From Actinomycetota bacterium (GTDB lineage: Bacteria > Actinomycetota > Thermoleophilia > Solirubrobacterales > Solirubrobacteraceae), in assembly GCA_005883905.1 (NCBI GenBank), contig VAYD01000006.1, positions 1 through 6,998 of the forward strand: a stretch of DNA of 6,998 nucleotides, given 5' to 3'. The notes beneath the pieces were generated by a model. That model had not been told where the DNA came from. It ran no database searches and worked only from the letters and a program-made list of their open reading frames with translations. Below, piece by piece: positions 1 through 6,998 of the stretch (position 1 is its first letter; each line of letters starts with the position of its first letter). The position numbers were made by a program, and so were the translations under genes.

Positions 1-291
1 GCGCGCGCGGCAGGCCTGAAGCTCGACGACATCGCACTCGCCCGCGAGTGGGACTCGCGCGACGAGCACGAGGCGATGCTGCTGCGCTACCTCAAGGCCG
101 TCATCGCCGAGCCCGGCACGCCGCCGATGCACCTCCACGAGGAGGCGCGCGAGGCGGGCTGGGACGACGAGGAGATCCTCGAGGCGGTCGCCTACGCGTC
201 GCTCGAGGCCTTCACGGCCTGGATCAACGTCGCAGGCGAGGTGCCCGCCGACGGGTCCGTCGAGGAGTCAAGGCAGCTCAAGGCCGCGTAG
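1..291 (+). CDS. Probable AhpD-like / carboxymuconolactone decarboxylase-fold protein, C-terminal part
   Basis: This frame is open from the first base to a TAG at 289-291 and shows 96 residues; the start lies beyond the left edge. The visible part is mostly helical and acidic. Its layout matches the end of CMD-fold (AhpD-like) proteins: an Ala-rich AGL turn, an 'EHEAMLLRYLKAVI' helix (about 22-36), then 'AREAGWDDEEILEAVAYASL' (about 49-68) and a closing 'FTAWINVAGEVP' helix. Family members with a CxxC-H motif are thiol-dependent peroxidases or reductases; that motif would lie upstream of the window, so catalytic competence cannot be judged. A regulator with an N-terminal Cys pair follows after 21 bases, probably in the same transcript, which fits a redox role. 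The family call rests on pattern resemblance over a fragment and is moderate. Confidence 0.6.
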   Translation, partial: ARAAGLKLDDIALAREWDSRDEHEAMLLRYLKAVIAEPGTPPMHLHEEAREAGWDDEEILEAVAYASLEAFTAWINVAGEVPADGSVEESRQLKAA

Positions 292-297
292 GAAGCC

Positions 298-302
298 AGG
301 AG
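298..302 (+). promoter_or_regulatory. Ribosome binding site of the HxlR-family gene
   Basis: AGGAG lies 10 bases before the GTG at 313 and 16 bases before the ATG at 319. The spacing favours the GTG, although the ATG cannot be excluded. It sits just after the TAG stop of the preceding gene, consistent with a shared transcript. Confidence 0.6.
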
Positions 303-312
303 CGCTACGCTC

Positions 313-666
313 GTGGCCATGGGCCCTGAGGAGCCCACCTGCTGCCCCCTCTACCACGAGGCGGTCGAGCTGATCGGGCGCCGCTGGACGGGAGCGATCG
401 TTGAGGTCCTCCTGAACGGCGGCGTCATGCGCTTCTCGGAGATCGCGGCGGCGGTCCCGGAGCTCAGCGACCGCCTCCTCTCGGAGCGGATGAAGGAGCT
501 CGAGGCGCGCGGCGTCGTCGAGCGCAGCGTCGACCCCGGGCCCCCGGTGCGCGTCACCTATGAGCTGACGCCGATGGGCCGCGGGCTCGAGCCTGCCGTG
601 TCCGAGCTGCGCAGCTGGGCGCGCCAATGGCTCGACCAGTCGCCGCACCAGGAGTTCTCCATCTAG
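313..666 (+). CDS. HxlR-family (YodB-like) winged-helix transcriptional regulator
   Basis: The predicted protein has 117 residues, the usual length for the HxlR/DUF24 family of dimeric winged-helix DNA-binding proteins. An N-terminal 'TCCPLYHEAVELIGRRWTGAI' region (9-29, Cys10-Cys11-Pro12) precedes the helix-turn-helix and wing (about 41-89): 'MRFSEIAAAVPELSDRLLSE', 'RMKELEARGVVERSV', then a PPVRVTYELTPMG wing. A C-terminal helix with 'ELRSWARQWLD' is the expected dimer helix. The sequence resembles Bacillus YodB, whose single N-terminal Cys followed by Pro senses quinones and diamide; here Cys11-Pro12 aligns with that position and an extra Cys lies beside it. It probably controls the AhpD-like gene 21 bases upstream and possibly itself. 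The GTG at 313 was chosen for ribosome-binding-site spacing; starting at the ATG at 319 would remove two residues. The family is certain; the sensed signal is inferred. Confidence 0.92.
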   Translation: MAMGPEEPTCCPLYHEAVELIGRRWTGAIVEVLLNGGVMRFSEIAAAVPELSDRLLSERMKELEARGVVERSVDPGPPVRVTYELTPMGRGLEPAVSELRSWARQWLDQSPHQEFSI

Positions 667-672
667 CCATCT

Positions 673-720
673 GGTCCATCGCGCGTGGCCCGGCGGTCCA
701 GCGGCCGTCGGCTAGGGTCC
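673..720 (+). repeat. Three phased GGTCC direct repeats in the gap before glnA
   Basis: GGTCC occurs at 673-677, 695-699 and 716-720, with start-to-start spacings of 22 and 21 bases (two helical turns). The first two extend to GGTCCA. The third overlaps the -10-like TAGGGT. A 6-base inverted repeat, CTAGCC at 663-668 and GGCTAG at 710-715, brackets the same gap. GGTCC also occurs in the neighbouring coding sequence, but more sparsely. A binding-site array is an inference. Confidence 0.35.
713..718 (+). promoter_or_regulatory. -10-like element before glnA, possibly a leaderless transcript
   Basis: TAGGGT fits the actinobacterial -10 pattern TANNNT and ends eight bases before the ATG at 727. 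Transcription would then start at or next to the initiation codon, giving a leaderless message. No convincing -35 hexamer is seen 16-18 bases upstream. AGGG within the same element could alternatively act as a weak ribosome binding site on a transcript reading through from the regulator gene. Confidence 0.45.
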
Positions 721-726
721 CGCCCC

Positions 727-2064
727 ATGAGCGACCAGCCGCGCACGGCGCAGGACGTCCAGGCCATTGTGGAGGAGCGCCAGATCCGCTTCATCCGGTT
801 CTGGTTCACGGACATCCTCGGCCAGCTGAAGTCGTTCTCGATCGGCGCTTCCGAGCTCGCCGACGCGTTCGAGGACGGCATGGGCTTCGACGGCTCCTCG
901 ATCACCGGCTTCAACGCGATCGAGGAGTCGGACATGGTCGCGATGCCCGACCCGACGACGTTCGAGGTGCTGCCATGGCGGCCCGACGAGCAGGGCGTCG
1001 GGCGGATGTTCTGCGACGTCCTCACTCCGGAGCGCACCCCTTACGAGGGCGATCCGCGCCACGTGCTGCGCCGCGCGCTGACCCGTGCCGAGGAGATGGG
1101 CTTCGACACGTTCAACGTCGGTCCGGAGCTCGAGTACTTCCTGTTCAAGGACAGCAAGTCGACCGAGGTCCTCGACGAGGGCGGCTACTTCGACCTGACG
1201 ACGCTCGACGCCGGCTCCGACGTGCGCCGCGAGACCGTGCTGGCGCTCGAGCAGCTCGGGATCCACGTCGAGTACTCCCACCACGAGGTCGGCCCGTCGC
1301 AGCACGAGGTCGACATGCGCTACGCCCCGGCGCTGAAGATGGCCGACGACTGCATGACCTACCGCATCACGGTCAAGGAGTACGCGATGAAGAACGGCTG
1401 GCATGCGACGTTCATGCCCAAGCCGCTCTTCGGCGAGAACGGGTCCGGAATGCACACGCACATGTCGCTGTTCAAGGACGGGGGCAACGCGTTCTTCGAC
1501 GCCGACGACAGCTACTTCCTGTCGGACGTCGGCAAGGCGTTCATCGCCGGGCAGCTGCGCCACGCGCGCGAGCTGAGCTCGATCTTCGCCCAGTGGGTGA
1601 ACTCCTACAAGCGCCTGGTGCCGGGCTACGAGGCGCCGGTCTACGTCGCGTGGTCGCGGCGCAACCGCTCCGCGCTCGTGCGCGTGCCGCTCTACCACCC
1701 CGGCAAGGAGCAGGCGACGCGCATGGAGCTGCGCTGCCCGGACCCGGCGTGCAACCCGTACCTGACGTTCGCCACGCTCCTGCACGCCGGCCTCGAGGGC
1801 ATCGAGAAGGGCTACGAGCTGCCCGAGCCGATGGAGAAGAACCTGTACCACCTGTCGCCCGAGGACCGGCGCAGGCTCGGCGTCGAGCAGCTGCCCGAGA
1901 CGCTCGGCGAGGCGATCGAGCTGACTGCCGAGTCCGAGCTCGTGCTGCGCGCCCTGGGCGAGCACACGTTCAACCGCTACGTGGAGATCAAGCGCCAGGA
2001 GTGGGAGGACTACCGCGTCCAGGTCACGCAGTGGGAGCTGGACAGGTACCTTCCCGTCCTGTGA
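727..2064 (+). CDS. glnA: Glutamine synthetase, class I-alpha type (GlnA2-like)
   Basis: This cytosolic enzyme makes glutamine from glutamate, ammonia and ATP and works as a dodecamer. The protein has 445 residues, the length of GSI-alpha enzymes, and lacks the roughly 25-residue insertion of GSI-beta. The N-terminal beta-grasp region (about 16-95) carries 'GFDGSSITGF' with Asp55, the aspartate supplied to the neighbouring subunit's active site. Metal and substrate ligands are in place: Glu134 and Glu136 (GPELEYF), Glu187 and Glu194 (HHEVGPSQHEVD), His243 (NGSGMHTHM), Arg296 and flap Glu302 (NSYKRLVPGYEAP), Arg314, and Glu334/Arg336 (RMELRCPDPACNPYL). Ala64 replaces the arginine (Arg62) that mediates glutamine feedback in Bacillus GlnA. 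Tyr374 in 'KNLYHLSPED' sits where GSI-beta enzymes are adenylylated, but the I-alpha architecture argues against that control. The ATG at 727 gives the usual family N-terminus. The stop overlaps the next gene's start. Confidence 0.96.
   Translation: MSDQPRTAQDVQAIVEERQIRFIRFWFTDILGQLKSFSIGASELADAFEDGMGFDGSSITGFNAIEESDMVAMPDPTTFEVLPWRPDEQGVGRMFCDVLTPERTPYEGDPRHVLRRALTRAEEMGFDTFNVGPELEYFLFKDSKSTEVLDEGGYFDLTTLDAGSDVRRETVLALEQLGIHVEYSHHEVGPSQHEVDMRYAPALKMADDCMTYRITVKEYAMKNGWHATFMPKPLFGENGSGMHTHMSLFKDGGNAFFDADDSYFLSDVGKAFIAGQLRHARELSSIFAQWVNSYKRLVPGYEAPVYVAWSRRNRSALVRVPLYHPGKEQATRMELRCPDPACNPYLTFATLLHAGLEGIEKGYELPEPMEKNLYHLSPEDRRRLGVEQLPETLGEAIELTAESELVLRALGEHTFNRYVEIKRQEWEDYRVQVTQWELDRYLPVL
2061..2064 (+). 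other. GTGA stop/start overlap linking glnA and the PPK2 gene
   Basis: The GTG start of the downstream gene (2061-2063) overlaps the TGA stop of glnA (2062-2064). No good ribosome binding site precedes it at normal distance: AGGT at 2044-2047 is weak and GGGAG at 2033-2037 is too far. Reinitiation by ribosomes finishing glnA is the likely way it is translated. Confidence 0.8.
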
Positions 2065-2807
2065 CCGACGTCCGCTCGCTGCTGCGGTTCGACGGCGAGC
2101 TGTCGGCCGTCGACACGCGCTCGACCCCGGGCGTCAAGAGCCGCAAGAAAGCCGAAGTGGCACTCGCGGAGGAGTCGGCCGAATTGGTGCTGCTCCAGGG
2201 CATGGACACATGTGGCAAGGACGGCACCGTCAAGCACGTGGTCGGGCAGGTCAACCCGGCCGGTTTGCGCATCACGTCGTTCAAGCAGCCGACGCCCGCC
2301 GAGCTCAAGCACCACTTCCTCTGGCGCATCCGCCGCGCCCTGCCGGGGCCGGGGTACCTCGGGATCTTCAACCGCTCGCAGTACGAGGACGTCCTCGTGG
2401 TCCGCATTCACGATCTCGCGCCGTGGGAGGGGCGCTACGCGGAGATCAACCGCTTCGAGGCCAAGGCCGGCGTCACGTGGATCAAGTGCATGCTGCACAT
2501 CTCACCCGACGAGCAGCGCGAGCGACTGCTCGCGCGGCTGGCCGACCCGACCAAGCGCTGGAAGTTCAACGAAGGCGACCTGACGGAACGCAAGCTCTGG
2601 GACGACTACCAGGGGGCCTACCAGGACGCGCTCGAGCGCTGCCACACGGACGCGGCGCCGTGGTACGTCATCCCGGCGGATCGCAAGTGGTACCGCAATT
2701 GGGCGGTGCAGCAGCTGCTGCTCCAGACGCTGCGCGAGCTCGACCCGCAGTACCCCAGGCGCGCGGACCTCGACATCCCTGCGCTCGAGCAGCGGCTCAG
2801 CGCTTAG
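2061..2807 (+). CDS. PPK2-family polyphosphate:nucleotide phosphotransferase (class III-like)
   Basis: PPK2 enzymes move phosphate from inorganic polyphosphate to nucleotides (AMP or ADP, giving ADP or ATP) in the cytosol. The protein has 248 residues. It shows the Walker A 'GMDTCGKDGTVKHV' (47-60, Lys53), 'VNPAGLRITSFKQPT' (64-78), the Walker B region 'YLGIFNRSQYEDVLVVRIHD' (99-118), 'MLHISPDEQRERLLARL' (144-160), the lid 'KRWKFNEGDLTERKLWDDY' (165-183) and 'APWYVIPADRKWYRNW' (199-214). These closely follow the TIGR03709-type proteins and the class III enzyme of Meiothermus ruber, so use of both AMP and ADP is plausible but unproven. The segment before Walker A is about 15 residues shorter than in that enzyme, and a loop after VVRIHD is also trimmed. 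The GTG start overlaps the glnA stop, making co-expression with glutamine synthetase nearly certain. The last 11 bases overlap the convergent gene. Confidence 0.94.
   Translation: MTDVRSLLRFDGELSAVDTRSTPGVKSRKKAEVALAEESAELVLLQGMDTCGKDGTVKHVVGQVNPAGLRITSFKQPTPAELKHHFLWRIRRALPGPGYLGIFNRSQYEDVLVVRIHDLAPWEGRYAEINRFEAKAGVTWIKCMLHISPDEQRERLLARLADPTKRWKFNEGDLTERKLWDDYQGAYQDALERCHTDAAPWYVIPADRKWYRNWAVQQLLLQTLRELDPQYPRRADLDIPALEQRLSA
2781..2803. terminator. Bulged hairpin at the convergent junction, possible bidirectional terminator
   Basis: GCGCT (2781-2785) pairs with AGCGC (2799-2803), and inside it GAGC (2787-2790) pairs with GCTC (2795-2798) around an AGCG loop, leaving one bulged C at 2786. The hairpin covers the stop codon of the minus-strand gene and ends one base before the plus-strand stop codon. 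No T-run follows on either strand, so it would be a U-less structure of the kind proposed for high-GC actinobacteria. Termination is inferred from position; chance pairing in GC-rich DNA is a real alternative. Confidence 0.35.
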
Positions 2808-3434
2808 CGAACGTCCGCGAGACCCTGACCTTCGCGATCACGCTCGGCTGCGCGTGCTTGTCGTAGACGCGGTTGTGGTCGAACTGGACCGTCCAGGTTC
2901 CGAAGCGGATGCGCTTGGCCTCGATCTGGCGGGCCTTGGCCGTCAGCACGCCGCAGGGGCCGCTCGGAAAGCCCATGCGGTGGTTGGCCCGCGTCTTGCC
3001 GCCGAAGCGCCAATGGCCGTAGATCGCCTTCTGGCTCGGGAACCCGGCGAGGTACCACGTGATGCGCGCATGGGGCTTGGCGGTCCGGGGGAGGGCGTCG
3101 ACGCCGACCCTCGCGACGTTGATCGTCGTGCTCGTATCGGCGCCGCTGTCGACGTCATGCGCCGCGAGCGTGAACTGCACCGCGCCGGGGAGCTCGAGCG
3201 CCGTCATCGGCGCGGAGAGCGATGTGGTGAACGCGCCGGTCGCGTCGGTGTCCGCCGATGTCGTCGTCCCGCCGACGGTGAGGGTCGCGATCGAGTTCGG
3301 CGTGTAGCCCGAGCCCGAGACCTCCATCGCCCGGCCCTGGGCGTAACAGGGTTGGTCGACGGCGACGTCCGTGGCCGACGCGCTCGCAGGTGCGCCGACG
3401 ACCGCGGCCACGGCGTACGCGGCGCATCTCGCTC

Positions 3435-3438
<4 letters not shown>
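2797..3438 (-). CDS. Exported two-domain protein of unknown function
   Basis: The 213-residue protein begins with a short signal peptide: MRARC, a hydrophobic Ala/Val stretch, and a likely signal peptidase I site after Ala22 (ASA before Thr-Asp). No lipobox is seen. Residues about 25-109 look like an Ig-like beta domain, with '[18 protein letters not shown]' and the Asp/Gly-rich turn '[10 protein letters not shown]'. Residues about 124-210 form a second, basic and aromatic region with '[19 protein letters not shown]', 'FPSGPCGVL' and '[15 protein letters not shown]'. The mature protein has exactly two cysteines, Cys31 and Cys162, one per region, which could form a disulfide. The ATG is preferred over an upstream in-frame start (3531) because it immediately precedes the signal peptide and overlaps the previous stop as ATGA. 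No enzyme motif is recognised. Similar exported proteins are, from memory, common in Solirubrobacterales. Confidence 0.83.
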
Positions 3439-5426
<1,988 letters not shown>

Positions 5427-5432
5427 GCGTCG

Positions 5433-5438
5433 AGGCTA
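5433..5438 (-). promoter_or_regulatory. -10-like TAGCCT before the thioredoxin-fold gene
   Basis: On the minus strand TAGCCT (5438 to 5433) ends six bases before the GTG at 5426, so a leaderless start is possible. Its TAG is also the stop codon of the preceding hydrolase gene, which makes coincidence likely, and no clear -35 element is seen. There is no good ribosome binding site in the same stretch. Confidence 0.3.
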
Positions 5439-6998
5439 CCCGTCGCGCAGCGCGGGGAACTTCGGCAGGAGCAGAGGCCACTGGCGCTGCGTCCTCGCGC
5501 GGGCGGCCGAGGCCTTCAGCTTGAGCGTCTTGCCGCCCAGACGGCCGGTCACGCTGCCGTCGGGATGGAAGGTGATCCGGCCGTTCGGGGCGCCGCTGCC
5601 GGAGACGGTCAGCGTCGTCGAGGCCATGGCGCTGAGGCGGTACAGGCCGGAGACCGCGACGCGCGGCACGTAGGCGAGCCGTTTGAGCACGATGCCGCTG
5701 TTCGTGTAGCGCGCGGAGCCGCCGCGCAGGCCGCCGACCCGCGAGCCAGAGCGCGGGCTGTGGCCCGCCGCGACCGCGTCGCCGATGAAGTGGCGACGCA
5801 CATCATCGAGCGACGCAGCCACCGCGTTGACGGTCTTGCTCGACCGCGTGTGGCCAGGCACCCGCGACAACTTGGTCGGCGCCACCGGCGTGGGGAAGAA
5901 CAGGTTCTGGGTCGGCGCGCACGCCGCGGGCTGCCGGCCGGCGAAGAACGCAGCCACGGCGTTCGTGCCGCAATCCGACAGGTCGCTGCCGAGCACCGAG
6001 TGGCCGGTGTGCGGGATCGCGACCACCGTCGCGCCCGGGATCTCGTTCGCCACGGCCTGCCCGTCCTCGAGTGGTGTGCGCAGGTCGGCCTGGCCTTCGA
6101 GGATCAGGGTCGGGACCTGCGGCAGCGGCCCTGTGGCGGCGGGCGCGGGCGATGCAACCGGCCAGCCGACGCACAGCGGGATCAGCTCGCCGCGCAGGGC
6201 GATCCCGCGGTTGAACGGGCGCACCGAGGCGGCACTCAGCGCCTTGGCGGCTGCCGTCGCCTGCCCGGCGCGGGTCGTGGGATCGGCGTTGCGGTCCCAC
6301 GGGAACAGGCTCTCCTCGCAGCGCGTCGTCGCGAACAGCGCGTCGCTGTCGCCGCCCACCGGCGCCTGGAGCCCGTTGATCTCGTTGAGCCCTTCGGCGC
6401 GTGCGGCCAGCCGCAGCAGCGGCGTCCGGTCGCCGTGCAGCGCGCTGTGGACCGAGCTGGGGAGCTGCGCGCGCAGCGTCGGGTTCAAGTCGCCGCCGAG
6501 CGCGACCTGCAGCATGTCGAGGTCGTCCATCGACATCTTCAGCTTGCGCCCGTGGCCGTTGACGACGGTGCCGCGCACGCGGTGCTGCGAGAGGCGCGTG
6601 ACGATCCGCGTCAGCTCGTCCGTGGGGTTGGAGGTGATGCCCTTGCAGTCGTTGTTCTCGCACAGCTCGTCGAGCACCCGCCGGGTCGCGGCGAACGTCG
6701 AGCGATGGAACGGGTCGGGCCCGTCGGGGCGCACGACCGAGTCGAGGATCAGGCCGTCCACGTGGCTCGGGTAGCGGGCGGCGTACTGGGCGGCAACCTT
6801 CGTGCCGTAGGACACGCCGTAGATCGTCAGCTTGTCGTAGCCGGCGGCCTGGCGGATCGCCTCGATGTCGTCGACGCTCTGCGACGTCGTGTAGAAGCCG
6901 CGCCGCGGGCCGAGCTGCTGCGCGCAGCGCTGTGCGTCGGCGGCGGCCACGCCGGTCGAATGGCCCGGCAGGAGCGCCGTGCACTGCAGCGGTCCGGA
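5436..6998 (-). CDS. Alpha/beta hydrolase with TAP-like C-terminal region (S33 peptidase type), 5' end missing
   Basis: The frame is open to the right edge, giving 520 residues; the N-terminus lies outside the window. The first visible residues 'SGPLQCTALLPG' are internal to the fold, and the in-frame GTG at 6950 is too late to be the real start. The nucleophile elbow 'YGVSYGTK' gives Ser63. The TAP-like region 'PTLILEGQADLRTP' supplies Asp305 and 'IPHTGHSVLG' supplies His333, completing the Ser-Asp-His triad. Homologues include Streptomyces tripeptidyl aminopeptidases and proline-iminopeptidase-like hydrolases. Eight cysteines (6, 25, 113, 118, 227, 276, 343, 360) in the hydrolase part suggest disulfides and hence export. 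After about residue 362 comes a basic, beta-rich tail of roughly 160 residues that does not belong to the hydrolase fold, with 'GLYRLSAMASTTLTVSGSG' and 'GRITFHPDGSVTGRLGGKTL'. The substrate is unknown: peptidase or esterase. It is probably the first visible gene of the minus-strand unit. Confidence 0.9.
   Translation of the reverse strand, partial: SGPLQCTALLPGHSTGVAAADAQRCAQQLGPRRGFYTTSQSVDDIEAIRQAAGYDKLTIYGVSYGTKVAAQYAARYPSHVDGLILDSVVRPDGPDPFHRSTFAATRRVLDELCENNDCKGITSNPTDELTRIVTRLSQHRVRGTVVNGHGRKLKMSMDDLDMLQVALGGDLNPTLRAQLPSSVHSALHGDRTPLLRLAARAEGLNEINGLQAPVGGDSDALFATTRCEESLFPWDRNADPTTRAGQATAAAKALSAASVRPFNRGIALRGELIPLCVGWPVASPAPAATGPLPQVPTLILEGQADLRTPLEDGQAVANEIPGATVVAIPHTGHSVLGSDLSDCGTNAVAAFFAGRQPAACAPTQNLFFPTPVAPTKLSRVPGHTRSSKTVNAVAASLDDVRRHFIGDAVAAGHSPRSGSRVGGLRGGSARYTNSGIVLKRLAYVPRVAVSGLYRLSAMASTTLTVSGSGAPNGRITFHPDGSVTGRLGGKTLKLKASAARARTQRQWPLLLPKFPALRDG

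Noticed and set aside
1..10. Alternating GC run at the left edge as a possible repeat or Z-DNA tract.
   Set aside because: It is only about nine bases, lies inside a coding frame, and such runs are common in this composition.
667..726. A GlnR-type operator before glnA.
   Set aside because: No pair of GTnAC/GnAAC-like half-sites with the expected spacing is present in the gap.
712..1965. A 417-residue minus-strand frame antisense to glnA.
   Set aside because: Its composition is a mirror of the sense codons (rich in Leu, Val, Arg, Glu, His), with no recognisable domain and no start signals; glnA is intact on the other strand.
627..2060. A long plus-strand frame that runs through glnA and joins the PPK2 frame, which could look like a 726-residue fusion.
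   Set aside because: Its translation before 2061 is Arg/Ala/Gly-rich and out of frame with the intact glutamine synthetase. Long stop-free shadow frames are expected at this GC content, and PPK2 has its own GTG start.
5785..6774. A 329-residue plus-strand frame opposite the hydrolase gene.
   Set aside because: It lacks recognisable motifs and is explained by the third-position GC bias of the hydrolase with its conserved Ser-Asp-His motifs.
6948..6950. GTG at 6950 as the true start of the hydrolase.
   Set aside because: The reading frame stays open to the edge, and the 16 residues before it ('SGPLQCTALLPG' onwards) belong to the conserved hydrolase sequence, so the gene is cut by the window.

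Overview
The window is GC-rich (about 70% by eye) and gene-dense, with strong G/C preference at third codon positions, several GTG starts and overlapping stop/start codons. This base use, together with an actinobacterial GlnA2-like glutamine synthetase and two exported proteins of a style common in Solirubrobacter and Conexibacter, suggests a soil actinobacterium, perhaps of the Thermoleophilia (Solirubrobacterales). The taxonomic placement is inference. No rRNA, tRNA, CRISPR array, insertion sequence or prophage signature is visible, and no gene-free stretch exceeds 60 bases.

Plus strand, 1-2807. The left edge holds the end of a probable AhpD/carboxymuconolactone decarboxylase-type protein (1-291). 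After 21 bases comes an HxlR-family regulator of the YodB type with an N-terminal Cys-Cys-Pro (313-666), a plausible thiol redox switch. A 60-base gap with a -10-like TAGGGT and three GGTCC repeats spaced 22 and 21 bases leads to a complete class I-alpha glutamine synthetase (727-2064). Its stop codon overlaps the GTG start of a compact PPK2-type polyphosphate:nucleotide phosphotransferase (2061-2807). The pair places an ATP-consuming ammonia-assimilating enzyme in translational coupling with an enzyme that can rebuild ATP or ADP from polyphosphate.

Minus strand, 2797-6998. Read right to left, this is a likely three-gene transcription unit. First is an alpha/beta hydrolase with a TAP-like C-terminal region and an additional beta-rich tail, whose 5' end lies beyond the right edge. 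Nine bases later is a 663-residue thioredoxin-fold/DUF255 protein of the YyaL/SSP411 type. Overlapping its stop by ATGA is a 213-residue exported two-domain protein of unknown function. The plus and minus units converge, with their last 11 bases overlapping, and a bulged hairpin sits over the junction.

Nothing here is an obvious new defence or mobile system. The points most worth following are the coupled glnA-ppk2 pair, the loss of the Bacillus-type feedback arginine in the glutamine synthetase, the shortened PPK2 N-terminus, the AhpD-like/YodB-like redox pair, the phased repeats before glnA, and the uncharacterised exported protein coupled to the thioredoxin-fold gene.
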